This document shows, in pieces, positions 52,556-61,542 of a DNA stretch of 64,000 nucleotides. The notes under the pieces are model-generated. The model did no database searches. It saw only the letters and a program-made list of their open reading frames with translations, and had not been told where the DNA came from. Source of the DNA: Alteromonas sp. CI.11.F.A3 (GTDB lineage: Bacteria; Pseudomonadota; Gammaproteobacteria; Enterobacterales; Alteromonadaceae); assembly GCF_032925565.1 (NCBI RefSeq), contig NZ_CP136708.1, positions 186,001-250,000 of the forward strand, given 5' to 3'. The translations under genes were made by a program, and so were the position numbers. Each line of letters starts with the position of its first letter. Position 1 is the stretch's first letter.

Positions 52556-53917
52556 ATGCAAAAGCGAGTGCAAGAAGATAAGCAATCTCTACGCCAACCT
52601 GAGTCGTTCTGGCACGATCATACACGCTTACTCACATTAGCGCTGCCCATGATTTTGGCCAATATTACCACCCCTTTGTTAGGGTTGGTGGATACGGCTG
52701 TTTTGGGGCATATGTCTGCGCCTGCAATGTTAGCTGGTGCGGCAGTTGGGGCGCTTATTCTTACCCAAATTTATTGGGTGTGTGGTTTTCTACGTATGTC
52801 TTCAACGGGGTTAAGCGCACAGGCAAGAGGGCATAAAGATGCCACACTATCCTCTGCCAAAGTGCTTTGGCAAACCCTTGCTGTCGCCTCAATTTTAGGG
52901 CTGTGTTTACTTGTATTACAAGAGCCTATACTCACAGCTGGGCTAGCATTGGCGAGCCCATCAGATGCAGTAGCGGTGCATTTAACTGAGTACTATCAGG
53001 TGAGGGTGTGGGGCGCGCCAGCGGCTATGCTGAACTTAGCCCTTATCGGCTATTTGGTGGGCCAGCAAAAAACGCGAACGGTGATGGTCATCCAGATAGT
53101 GGGTAATCTCGTCAATGCTGGGCTAGATATCACCTTTGTTTTTGGACTGTCGATGTCGGTGGCAGGGGTGGCCTTAGCCAGTATTATTGCTGAATACGCC
53201 ATGGCATTTATGGCTTTGTATGTTGCGCTAAAACAGGTGCGGGGTATTTCCCCAGAAGCGAGCTGGTTTAATCGAGCAGCGCGAAAAATATTAATGAAGC
53301 TCAATACTGACATGCTGCTGCGTAACTTAGCATTACAAGCCTGCTTAGCGTTTTTGACGATACAAGGTGTACGGTTTGGCGAAATGCCGGCGGCGGTGAA
53401 TGCAATTCTACTGCAGTTTTTCGTATTAATAGCGCTAGGATTAGACGGGGTCGCCTATGCAGTAGAAGCGCTGGTGGGCGAAGCGAAAGGCGCAAACAAC
53501 GCCGCAGAAATAAAGCGCAGAACATACCAAGGTTTGTTTTGGTCATCACTGTTTGCAATAGGCTATAGTGCTATCTTCTTTTTTGGCGGGCACGGCATAA
53601 TAAGTCTGCTCACTGAGCATCAAAATATTGTGAATGCAGCGGTAACCTACCTTCCACTAATGGTTATTTTGCCGCTACTGGCACATTGGTGTTTTTTGTA
53701 CGACGGTGTATTTGTTGGCCTTACAAAGTCATCCTCTATGCGCGATACCATGATTATTAGTGCTATCGCGGTATATTTCCCTGTATGGTTTTTGACTCAG
53801 TCCCTCGGTAATGTCAGCTTATGGTACGCATTGCTCGCGTTCTTACTTGCCCGTGGTATTACCCTTGGCTGGAGCTTTGAACGGCTAAGTAAGCGCAATG
53901 CATTGTGTAACAGCTAA
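52556..53917 (+). CDS. MATE family efflux transporter, DinF-like
   Basis: A 453-residue inner-membrane antiporter with 12 predicted helices. The N-terminal ALPMILANITTPLLGLVDTAVLGH block, FLRMSSTGLSAQARG and the second-half repeat GLDGVAYAVEALVGEAKG are characteristic of the DinF branch of MATE exporters. In enterobacteria dinF follows lexA in an SOS operon. Here it is 11 kb from lexA and I find no CTGT-N8-ACAG box in the 86 bp upstream. Its substrate is unknown. Confidence 0.88.
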   Translation: MQKRVQEDKQSLRQPESFWHDHTRLLTLALPMILANITTPLLGLVDTAVLGHMSAPAMLAGAAVGALILTQIYWVCGFLRMSSTGLSAQARGHKDATLSSAKVLWQTLAVASILGLCLLVLQEPILTAGLALASPSDAVAVHLTEYYQVRVWGAPAAMLNLALIGYLVGQQKTRTVMVIQIVGNLVNAGLDITFVFGLSMSVAGVALASIIAEYAMAFMALYVALKQVRGISPEASWFNRAARKILMKLNTDMLLRNLALQACLAFLTIQGVRFGEMPAAVNAILLQFFVLIALGLDGVAYAVEALVGEAKGANNAAEIKRRTYQGLFWSSLFAIGYSAIFFFGGHGIISLLTEHQNIVNAAVTYLPLMVILPLLAHWCFLYDGVFVGLTKSSSMRDTMIISAIAVYFPVWFLTQSLGNVSLWYALLAFLLARGITLGWSFERLSKRNALCNS

Positions 53918-53961
53918 TTTAACCTAAGTCATGCAACCCCCAACTAAGCTAAGTAGCTACA

Positions 53962-54948
53962 TTACTTAGCAGCCTTAATAGGCAGAAATACATCGGTGAT
54001 GGCTTCATGGGCAGCTACGTCGGGAAAAAAACGAATACGCTCTAAAAAAACGGGAAAGTCTCTGAGTTCAAATTGCGTATCCGGTAACCACTGGTGATAT
54101 AAAGCGTGTACTACCGCGCCTAATTCTGCATCGGTGCCAATATGGCGGACTTTAGCGCAGTATCCTTCCGGTATGGTAGTGGTGGTAACACTTGGATGAT
54201 CTGTATCTGTAGATTGGCATGTTTCTATAGCTTCGCTTGTTCTCACGGGCATACTACTTGGCATAAGAATTTGGCACGCCACACCAAACCGGTACGATTC
54301 ATGTGGCGTGTTTCCAGGGTCATCAAACAATAAGTTGAAAGTGCGGCTGGTAGAAGGCGGTAGCTTGTTTTCTCTTCTCCATGTAATGAATTTACTCACC
54401 GTGCTCATAATGTGGCTAGGCGGGCCAATGTGCATCATCATCGCAATGTCTAAGGCTGGAAACTGAATAACTGACACATCAAGTTGATGATTTTCAGAGG
54501 TACCATTTTTAGGCGCGCTAATTGCGTTGTCATGTGAGGTGTTCATAAGTACCGAAGATCCTTTTTCGTTAGGTATTACTAGCGAGCTAATTTGTGCACC
54601 TTTATGTAGTGCTTCAACATTGGGTGTCTTTCTAAAGCCTGAAGGCGACTGGTTGTAATGCTTTTTAAAGGCTTTGGCATAGCTTTCATGTGACCCAAAC
54701 CCTGCTTCTATCGCAATATCCAGTATGCGTTTTTGAGGCCGAAACGCTAATTTATAGGCACTTTCGTGCAGTCGAAGTTGCCTAGCGTAGGCACCAATGT
54801 TGATACCAAACTTTGCGTTAAATGCGCGATGAAGATGGTACTCAGAGGTACATGCAAGGGAGGCAAGTCGACGAAGATCACTGGCAAGCTCGGGCGCTTT
54901 TAAAATGGCGTCGGCAACCTTATCAAGACGAAGATATAAAGGGTTCAT
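53962..54948 (-). CDS. AraC family regulator with GyrI-like effector domain
   Basis: A 328-residue transcription factor. Unlike classical AraC proteins, the two-helix DNA-binding domain is N-terminal (about 1-108: LASLACTSEYHLHRAF, then ILDIAIEAGFGSHESYAKAFKKHYNQSPSGFRK). A polar linker (about 110-155) is followed by a GyrI-like/SOUL effector domain (about 160-328). Such regulators (Rob/SoxS-like, BmrR-like sensors) respond to hydrophobic small molecules. Targets are unknown; the pump at 52556 and the methyltransferase next to it are possible candidates. Confidence 0.87.
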   Translation of the reverse strand: MNPLYLRLDKVADAILKAPELASDLRRLASLACTSEYHLHRAFNAKFGINIGAYARQLRLHESAYKLAFRPQKRILDIAIEAGFGSHESYAKAFKKHYNQSPSGFRKTPNVEALHKGAQISSLVIPNEKGSSVLMNTSHDNAISAPKNGTSENHQLDVSVIQFPALDIAMMMHIGPPSHIMSTVSKFITWRRENKLPPSTSRTFNLLFDDPGNTPHESYRFGVACQILMPSSMPVRTSEAIETCQSTDTDHPSVTTTTIPEGYCAKVRHIGTDAELGAVVHALYHQWLPDTQFELRDFPVFLERIRFFPDVAAHEAITDVFLPIKAAK

Positions 54949-55008
54949 TCGTTACTAGCGTTATGAAGATTAAGCAAACAATACAAAGTTGAATCAAAAA
55001 ATACCCGA

Positions 55009-55662
55009 CTATTTTTGCGGTATTGTTTTTTGCACTACAAAATAGGTATGAAACTCGGGTAGCTGCTCGTATTCGATATGCCGAATAAAGCAATCAGCTT
55101 CTATAATATGGCGCACATAGCCATTAATACCGAGCGAAGCGTAATAGACCTCAGGCCCCATGGTGGTATTGGTGTGTTCGCCCGGTTCATCCACACCGCC
55201 ACAGCTAAATATAAATACGCCACCTGGCTGCAGCGCATTACACAGTTTAGTGATTACATCTGCTTGGCTTTGCAGTGGTACATGCCACAGGCAGTCCCAT
55301 GCGCTAATGAAGCGGTACTGATGGGGCAAATCGAAGGTACAAATGTCATCAAAATAAAACGTGTTGTTAGGGTACCTTTCTCTGGCTAACGCCAGCATTT
55401 TCTTAGATATATCAATGCCCTCTACAACAAACTTATTGTCATGCAGTAAATCAATAAATCTACCTGTGCATCCACACCCCACATCAAGGGCTAGGGGCGA
55501 GAGGCTCGACGTTGCTGGGGGCGCATCAGTTGTTGATGTAAAAACGTCTAGAAATGATAAGGCAGTTTTATGCTGAGCAATGCCATTGTTACGATTGAAC
55601 TCTGGGCGAGTCCAGCGCTGGGTAATTTGATCGTAAGCAAGGCCTGTTTCTGTAGGTGTCAT
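55009..55662 (-). CDS. class I SAM-dependent methyltransferase
   Basis: A 217-residue methyltransferase. Motif I is ALDVGCGCTGRFIDLL (about 59-74), and an acidic motif II position follows in FVVEGIDISKKMLALAR; VFIFSCGGVDEPG marks a later strand. Substrate is unknown, and small-molecule methylation is as likely as any. It lies on the same strand as the AraC regulator with a 60-bp gap, so the two may be co-transcribed, with the methyltransferase gene first. Confidence 0.83.
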   Translation of the reverse strand: MTPTETGLAYDQITQRWTRPEFNRNNGIAQHKTALSFLDVFTSTTDAPPATSSLSPLALDVGCGCTGRFIDLLHDNKFVVEGIDISKKMLALARERYPNNTFYFDDICTFDLPHQYRFISAWDCLWHVPLQSQADVITKLCNALQPGGVFIFSCGGVDEPGEHTNTTMGPEVYYASLGINGYVRHIIEADCFIRHIEYEQLPEFHTYFVVQKTIPQK

Positions 55663-55756
55663 GGTTGCTTACCTATTTTGAGTAGTCGCCCGCCAGTGGG
55701 GTACTGACGAGCTTATCGTAGATGTTTATAACAGCTCAAGGCTGATAAACTCTCGG

Positions 55757-56140
55757 TTATTTCTTAACGAAGTGCGTGGCACATAGTTTGTTGCCGGAAG
55801 GGTCACGTAAATACGCTAGGTACAACTGTCGCTCTTCAGTACCGCGAATGCCGGGAGGATCTTCAACCGGAACGCCGCCATTGGCTGCGCCCACTTTATG
55901 CCATTCATCAACAAGCCCAGGGTTTGCGGCAGCAAGACCAATCGTAGTACCGTTACCGTGGGTAGCGGCTTCGCCATTAATTGGTTTAGTAAGGGCTAAT
56001 ACACCTTTCGGGGTGAAGTAGAAAACACGACCGTGTTCATCGTAAACGCCTTCATCGTATCCAAATACCGCGAGAGAAGCATCGTAAAATTTCTTCGACG
56101 CTTCAATGTCGTTCGCGCCAATCATTATATGACTAAACAT
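55757..56140 (-). CDS. VOC family (glyoxalase/dioxygenase fold) protein
   Basis: A 127-residue protein of the vicinal oxygen chelate superfamily. It starts with MFSHIMIGANDIEASKKFYDA and ends with LAYLRDPSGNKLCATHF, the two strands that usually carry metal ligands (the His near residue 4 and the DPxGN turn). Possible functions include small-molecule isomerisation or resistance-type binding; no more can be said. Confidence 0.85.
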   Translation of the reverse strand: MFSHIMIGANDIEASKKFYDASLAVFGYDEGVYDEHGRVFYFTPKGVLALTKPINGEAATHGNGTTIGLAAANPGLVDEWHKVGAANGGVPVEDPPGIRGTEERQLYLAYLRDPSGNKLCATHFVKK

Positions 56141-56178
56141 AGCATTTCCTTTTTCATAGGCAAAATATTGTTATCTGA

Positions 56179-56871
56179 TTATTCTAGCGCCATTTTTACA
56201 GCCTCAGCGGCATGAAGCGCTGTTGTATCGTAAAGAGGCATATCAGTGTCTGACTGCTTCACCAACAAGGCAATTTCGGTACAGCCTAAAATAACGGCTT
56301 GTGAACCTTGTGCTTTTAATTTGTTGATAATATCAATATACGCGTCACGGGATTTTTCACAAATAACCCCTTTGCATAATTCCTCATAAATAATCTTATG
56401 CACGACTAATCTATCTTCACTGCTTGGTACGACTACATCTAAATCAAACTGTTGCGCTAATCGTTCGCTATAAAAAGCCTGTTCCATGGTGAATTGAGTA
56501 CCTAACAAGCCCACTTTTTTGACCTTGTTTTCACACAGAGCCACGCCGGTGGCATCGGCAATATGCAGTAAAGGAATGGCTACTGCGCTTGCTACCTGCG
56601 CAGCAACCTTATGCATGGTGTTAGTACATATGAGTAGAAAGTCGGCCCCAGCATCTTCTAATGACTGTGCGGCGCGCTTTAACGCATCGGCGGCTTTATC
56701 CCACTCGCCGGTGCGCTGAAATACTTCTATTTCGGCAAAATCAACCGAGTACAGACATATTTTTGCACTGTGTAGCCCACCGAGTTGGCTATTCACTAGC
56801 CGGTTAATCGCTTGATAATAGCTCACTGTCGACTCCCAACTCATACCACCAATTAGCCCAATGGTTTTCAT
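56179..56871 (-). CDS. aspartate/glutamate racemase family protein
   Basis: A 230-residue cofactor-independent amino acid racemase. It has the N-terminal IGLIGGMSWESTVSYY block and both catalytic cysteines in ICTNTMHK and LGCTEIAL. The type is closer to aspartate racemase (YgeA-like) than to MurI. It would make D-amino acids, possibly D-aspartate. It lies 38 bp upstream of the VOC gene on the same strand. Confidence 0.88.
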   Translation of the reverse strand: MKTIGLIGGMSWESTVSYYQAINRLVNSQLGGLHSAKICLYSVDFAEIEVFQRTGEWDKAADALKRAAQSLEDAGADFLLICTNTMHKVAAQVASAVAIPLLHIADATGVALCENKVKKVGLLGTQFTMEQAFYSERLAQQFDLDVVVPSSEDRLVVHKIIYEELCKGVICEKSRDAYIDIINKLKAQGSQAVILGCTEIALLVKQSDTDMPLYDTTALHAAEAVKMALE

Positions 56872-57047
56872 CCCAAATTCCTTCTACTCAGCACGCTCAA
56901 ATCACCTTTGAAAAACGGGTATGAACGTTAGGTTACATCCAACAAATGTCAGATTATAAATACTAGATTACGTGTAATTAGTAGCCTAGTACAAGGTCAT
57001 TGAACGAGAGTGTTAACAAATGCGTGCAAAAAGCGAGAGGTAAACGA

Positions 57048-57281
57048 CTAATCGTCTTTAAAGCTAGGGGGGATTTTCTTGTCTTTTAGAAAGGCGAAAC
57101 GCTGCATGAAGATGCCTACATAACCAGACATGGCGATAACAAAGCCTACAAGCAAAGTGGTTAGAGAATAATAGTAAAGGAAGGTGCTAAAATGGCTTAT
57201 GGCGAAAAGCTGCACAACGCCAGCAACGAACAAGGCAAGGCCTAATTTAAATCGTCGCCAGCTTTTGTGCACATTAAACAT
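57048..57281 (-). CDS. small hypothetical membrane protein
   Basis: A 77-residue protein with two hydrophobic helices (about 13-31 and 35-56), a basic N-terminus (KSWRRFK) and a charged C-terminus (KDKKIPPSFKDD), so both ends are probably cytoplasmic. I do not recognise a family. It starts 17 bp after the nfuA stop on the same strand and is probably co-transcribed with it. Confidence 0.62.
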   Translation of the reverse strand: MFNVHKSWRRFKLGLALFVAGVVQLFAISHFSTFLYYYSLTTLLVGFVIAMSGYVGIFMQRFAFLKDKKIPPSFKDD

Positions 57282-57298
57282 AAGTGGGATACAACATC

Positions 57299-57877
57299 TT
57301 AGTAGTAAGAATGCTCACCGGCTTCATGTTCAGTGGCATCACGAACACCGTTTAATTCCCCAGCAAATTGCTCAAGCATTTGCTTTTCAATGCCGTCTTT
57401 CAGAGTAACATCAACCATTGAGCAACCGTTACAGCCGCCGCCAAACTGAAGAATAGCAAAGCCATCTTCGGTAAGTTCAGCCAACATTACCTGGCCGCCA
57501 TGGCTAGCAAGTTGAGGGTTGATTTCAGCTTCAATCATGTATTTTATGCGTTCAACCAATGGCGCGTCATCAGCGACTTTACGTGCTTTAGCATTTGGCG
57601 CTTTAAGCGTAAGCTGTGAGCCCATTTGATCAGTAACATAATCAATTTCTGCTTCATGTAAAAATGGAACACTTTCTTCATCTACCACTGCATTGAAGCC
57701 ATTGAACTCTAAGCGAGTATCCGTTTCTTCAACAGCATCTGGCGGACAATAGGACACGCCACACTCGGCGCTCGATGTGCCCGGATTTACGACGAATACA
57801 CGAATATTTGTGCCAGTCTCTTGTTTATCCAACAGTTTTACGAAGTGAGCCTGGGCTTCTTCTGATATAGTAATCAT
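57299..57877 (-). CDS. nfuA: Fe/S biogenesis protein NfuA
   Basis: A 192-residue iron-sulfur carrier that receives a 4Fe-4S cluster and hands it to apo-proteins, especially under oxidative stress or iron limitation. The N-terminal domain (about 1-100) is a degenerate A-type carrier fold; the C-terminal NifU domain has the cluster-binding CNGC with Cys149 and Cys152. The length equals that of the E. coli protein. A strong candidate IscR type-1 site lies 44 bp upstream. Its neighbours comF and bioH recall the bioH-gntX-nfuA group of enterobacteria. Confidence 0.96.
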   Translation of the reverse strand: MITISEEAQAHFVKLLDKQETGTNIRVFVVNPGTSSAECGVSYCPPDAVEETDTRLEFNGFNAVVDEESVPFLHEAEIDYVTDQMGSQLTLKAPNAKARKVADDAPLVERIKYMIEAEINPQLASHGGQVMLAELTEDGFAILQFGGGCNGCSMVDVTLKDGIEKQMLEQFAGELNGVRDATEHEAGEHSYY

Positions 57878-57920
57878 CAGTAAGTCCTATTAATTAAAAA
57901 TTTGGTTTATGATAACAAAT

Positions 57921-57945
57921 TTACCTGACTAAAACAGTCAAGTAT
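57921..57945 (-). promoter_or_regulatory. candidate IscR type-1 operator upstream of nfuA
   Basis: Read on the minus strand, this 25-bp stretch begins ATACTTGACT and ends TTAGTCAGGTAA, close to the gammaproteobacterial IscR type-1 site (ATA-TTGACT, an AT-rich spacer, then a half such as TCGGGTAT). Its core is an inverted repeat TGACT-N5-AGTCA at 57926-57940. It lies 44-68 bp before the nfuA ATG. Binding by Fe-S-loaded IscR would repress nfuA and release it when clusters are short. The consensus is from memory. Confidence 0.6.
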
Positions 57946-57990
57946 TGACTAGTTTCGATGTAACCGCATAACGACAAGACGGAAATCACT

Positions 57991-60615
57991 ATGCTCGCAA
58001 CTTTGGTTCGCACCGCCACAATCTCGAATTTCCCAAAATGGCTTGCGCCATTTGTAGTGTTAACCGCCTTGTGCGTATCTGCTCCGGTAAATGCCAATAA
58101 GGTCACCCTCGATAAGGGCGGAAAACCGGTTCAGGCCTATTTACCAACCGATGTGACCTATAACCCAGATATTCCTACGCCAGAATCAGTACTGGGTGCG
58201 AACATTGGTCAATGGCACGTACGTCACGATCAACTTACACACTACATGCGTGTACTGGCTGACCATTCCGACCGTATTTCATTAGAAGTCACCGGCAGAA
58301 CCCATGAGAATCGTGAGTTGTTGCTACTTACCATTACTGCGCCATCGAATCGCCCTAACATAGAAAGCATGCGTACCGCGCATATCGATGCCATGAATTC
58401 TGGCAATAAAGTCAAAGCGGGTGCGCCACTCATTTTTTATATGGGCTACAGCATTCACGGTAATGAACCTTCAGGCTCTAATGCTGCATTAGCCCTAGCG
58501 TATTACCTCGCTGCTGGGCAAGGCGCGCCCATCGATGCACTACTGAACAACAATATTGTGCTGTTAGACCCATCTTTCAACCCCGATGGGTTATCTCGTT
58601 TCGCGCAATGGGCCAATATGCACAAAGGAAAGCAACTTGTTGCGGATAGTAATACCCGTGAGCATGATGAAGGCTGGCCATCAGGGCGCACGAACCACTA
58701 TTGGTTTGACTTAAATCGTGACTGGTTGTTGTTGGCTCACCCTGAGTCTCAAGCACGTATTAAGCAATTTCACCGCTGGCGCCCGCATATTCTTACCGAC
58801 TTTCATGAAATGGGCACCGATAGCACCTACTTTTTTCAGCCAGGTGTCCGTTCGCGCAAAAACCCGATCACGCCAGATGAAAACGTAACCTTAACGGAAG
58901 CGTTAGCGGCTTATCATGCCAAAGCTTTTGATAAACAAGGGAAGCTGTATTTCTCGGAAGAGGCATTCGACGACTTTTATGCCGGTAAGGGCAGTACCTA
59001 CCCTGATTTACATGGCAGCATAGGTATTTTATTCGAACAAGCGAGCTCTCGCGGACATTTGCAAGAATCTATCAATGGCCCATTGGCATTTTCTACTACC
59101 ATATCGAATCAAATTACAACGTCGTTGAGTACCTTTGAAGGTGCCCTTGCCAATAAACCAGCTATTTTAGATTATCAGTCTGCTTTTGTTAAAGACACGC
59201 AAACACTAGCAAAAGACGGCGATATAAGCGGTTACATTGTGGGTGAATCGAATGATAGCGGTAGGTTTAACGCTATGTTGTCGCTGCTTAAACAGCACAA
59301 TATTAAGTTCGACGTTGTCAGCAAAGATTCCGAAATAGGCAAGCAAACTTTTAGTGCCAATCGTGCTATCTACATTCCTGTTGCTCAAGCGCAGTATCGA
59401 CTTATTACATCTATATTCTCAACCCAAACCTCGTTCGAAAATAACACCTTCTACGATGTGTCATCGTGGAACATGGCGATGGCATTTAATTTGCCGTTTG
59501 AAGCGGTTGAAAAGCGTGATGCGCGAAGCGTAAAAACGGCTGCCAATGCAAAATTGGTAATGCCAGAACTTAGCGATTCGTTACCTGCTAATGCCTATGC
59601 ATACGCCTTTTCATGGAACGATTACTACGCGCCTGCGTTGCTTCAATCGTTATTGGAAGCAGGGGTAAGTGTAAGAAGTAGCGAAAATGCGTTTGAAGCT
59701 AAGCTTGTTAATAATCAGCGTCATACATTTACCTCAGGAAGCATCGTTATTCCTACAGGATTAGCACAGCCTGATAATTTACTTAGCCTGTTGACGGAAC
59801 ACGCTAGTGTATTAAATATTCCGGTTTACGCACTAGCCAGTGGGTTAACGCCAACAGGCAGTGACATTGGAAGCCGCTCAATACAGCCTATTTCAGCGCC
59901 TAAAGTGCTGTTAGTGGGAGGCGAGGGCGTAAGTGAATATGAAGTAGGTGAAATGTGGCACTATTTTGATACTCGAGTGGGGCTGCCGGTTAGTATTGTA
60001 GAGCAACAAAAGCTAGGTAATGCGCTACAGTCAGGCTATACCCATATTGTGTTTGCCAGTGGTCGCTATTCGCTAACGAATGATACGATAGACGCACTAT
60101 CTACTTGGGTTAAAAATGGCGGTGTGTTGATTGGACAAAAATCTGCCCTTCGTTATTTTGCAGCCAATGAATGGTTAAACGTCGATATAGTAGACAGAGA
60201 AGAAATAGACAGTAAGTTTGATGAAGATAAACTGACCTTCGGCGATAAATCGGCGTTATATGCAAGAAAGTTGGTGGCGGGCGCTGTTTATGAAGCTGAA
60301 ATAGATATCACCCATCCTCTATTTTACGGTTATACCGACGCCACACTGCCTATGTTTAAAACCAGCAATATGGTGGTGAACAATTACTACACGCCATTCA
60401 CCACGCCAGCGCGTTATACCTCAGCGCCATTGCTGGCAGGATTCAGTGATGAAAAGCTGGTAAAACTTATTGCCGAAACGCCTGCTGTGATTACCACAAA
60501 GCAAGGCAAAGGTGTAGTGATTGGGTTTACCGACAATACGCAATTCCGAGGCTATTGGTATGGCACGAACAAAATGCTAAGTAATGCTATCTATCAGTCA
60601 GCTTTTCTTAAGTAA
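57991..60615 (+). CDS. secreted M14 family zinc carboxypeptidase
   Basis: An 874-residue metallocarboxypeptidase. A long signal peptide (about 1-36, ending PVNANK) leads to the catalytic domain. His156 and Glu159 (HGNE) bind zinc, Arg243 lies in FDLNRDW for substrate binding, and His272 (DFHEMG) is the third zinc ligand; a Glu in LFEQASSRG (about 350) is the likely catalytic base. A further 500 residues follow, including a glutamine-amidotransferase-like segment with VLLVGGEG and THIVFASGRYS. It lies between nfuA and comF and is divergent from nfuA, sharing the IscR-like intergenic region. Confidence 0.9.
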   Translation: MLATLVRTATISNFPKWLAPFVVLTALCVSAPVNANKVTLDKGGKPVQAYLPTDVTYNPDIPTPESVLGANIGQWHVRHDQLTHYMRVLADHSDRISLEVTGRTHENRELLLLTITAPSNRPNIESMRTAHIDAMNSGNKVKAGAPLIFYMGYSIHGNEPSGSNAALALAYYLAAGQGAPIDALLNNNIVLLDPSFNPDGLSRFAQWANMHKGKQLVADSNTREHDEGWPSGRTNHYWFDLNRDWLLLAHPESQARIKQFHRWRPHILTDFHEMGTDSTYFFQPGVRSRKNPITPDENVTLTEALAAYHAKAFDKQGKLYFSEEAFDDFYAGKGSTYPDLHGSIGILFEQASSRGHLQESINGPLAFSTTISNQITTSLSTFEGALANKPAILDYQSAFVKDTQTLAKDGDISGYIVGESNDSGRFNAMLSLLKQHNIKFDVVSKDSEIGKQTFSANRAIYIPVAQAQYRLITSIFSTQTSFENNTFYDVSSWNMAMAFNLPFEAVEKRDARSVKTAANAKLVMPELSDSLPANAYAYAFSWNDYYAPALLQSLLEAGVSVRSSENAFEAKLVNNQRHTFTSGSIVIPTGLAQPDNLLSLLTEHASVLNIPVYALASGLTPTGSDIGSRSIQPISAPKVLLVGGEGVSEYEVGEMWHYFDTRVGLPVSIVEQQKLGNALQSGYTHIVFASGRYSLTNDTIDALSTWVKNGGVLIGQKSALRYFAANEWLNVDIVDREEIDSKFDEDKLTFGDKSALYARKLVAGAVYEAEIDITHPLFYGYTDATLPMFKTSNMVVNNYYTPFTTPARYTSAPLLAGFSDEKLVKLIAETPAVITTKQGKGVVIGFTDNTQFRGYWYGTNKMLSNAIYQSAFLK

Positions 60616-60661
60616 GTCGCTAGTTTATAGGTAGCAAGAATCGTAGCGGTAGCGGTTTCGA

Positions 60662-61381
60662 TTACTTTGCAGCCAGCAGTGAGCTTTTGGGGGGCGGTGT
60701 AAAGGTCATTGCCCACACTAAGATACTAAGTTGTGGATAGCGAGCTCTCAATAAGCTTGCTAGGGCGTTTACCGTAACACCGGTAGTGATGACATCATCC
60801 ACGATAGCGATGCGCTTAAGATCAGGGTTAGAAGCGACTAGTTTATCAATACATTGTGGCGTTAATGAAAACACCTGCTTAGCATGTTGTAGCCTCTGTG
60901 CTTTTCCTAAATGATGCTGGGCAGATATACCTTGTCGAATCGCCCAATTGGTGCAAATGGGAATATTCAGTGCACTGCCAATGGATTTAGCGAGCACCGC
61001 AGCCTGATTATAATGCCGCGTTGCCAGTCGCCAAGGGCTTAATGGCACTGGTAAGAGAAGTTGCGCAGTGGTGTGAGATACATGCGGTGTATGCTGAGCT
61101 AAGTGTTGCTGTTTACCGACAAACCACGTGGCTAATACCTTCCCTGAAGTCAGTGAGTGTTGAAACTTAAAGCCATGAATTAAGGTGGTTATTGGATAAG
61201 TATGTAAAGCCAGTACAGATAGCCCGTTATAGCTACTATGCTTAACGTGCCGACCCACTGGCCCAAAGGACAGTAAATTATAACCGTGTTCTTTGGCTGA
61301 GAAAAAAAACATATCACGTTCACACCAATGACATACTGGCGTAGGACTTGCCTGATAACATAGTAAGCATGAAAGATTCAT
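60662..61381 (-). CDS. comF: ComF family phosphoribosyltransferase-like protein (GntX type)
   Basis: A 239-residue protein with an N-terminal zinc-finger-like set of cysteines (Cys5, Cys8, Cys17, Cys20) and a C-terminal type I phosphoribosyltransferase fold with the PRPP motif IAIVDDVITTGVTV (about 193-206). In naturally competent bacteria ComF is required for DNA uptake, while GntX in E. coli is linked to use of DNA or gluconate. It is divergent from bioH, the conserved arrangement in gammaproteobacteria. Confidence 0.93.
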   Translation of the reverse strand: MNLSCLLCYQASPTPVCHWCERDMFFFSAKEHGYNLLSFGPVGRHVKHSSYNGLSVLALHTYPITTLIHGFKFQHSLTSGKVLATWFVGKQQHLAQHTPHVSHTTAQLLLPVPLSPWRLATRHYNQAAVLAKSIGSALNIPICTNWAIRQGISAQHHLGKAQRLQHAKQVFSLTPQCIDKLVASNPDLKRIAIVDDVITTGVTVNALASLLRARYPQLSILVWAMTFTPPPKSSLLAAK

Positions 61382-61542
61382 AGTACGTGAATTTTTGAAT
61401 TCTTATGTTAAGTAGCTTTTTCTCGCATGTAGCTACAGTACGATAACGTGTCTTTAAGCATTTTTTGAGATAATGGGTAATCATGCATACATGGCAGCCT
61501 ATTAGGTTTGCTTCTTCATGCAACAGCCAAAGGATGTATACA

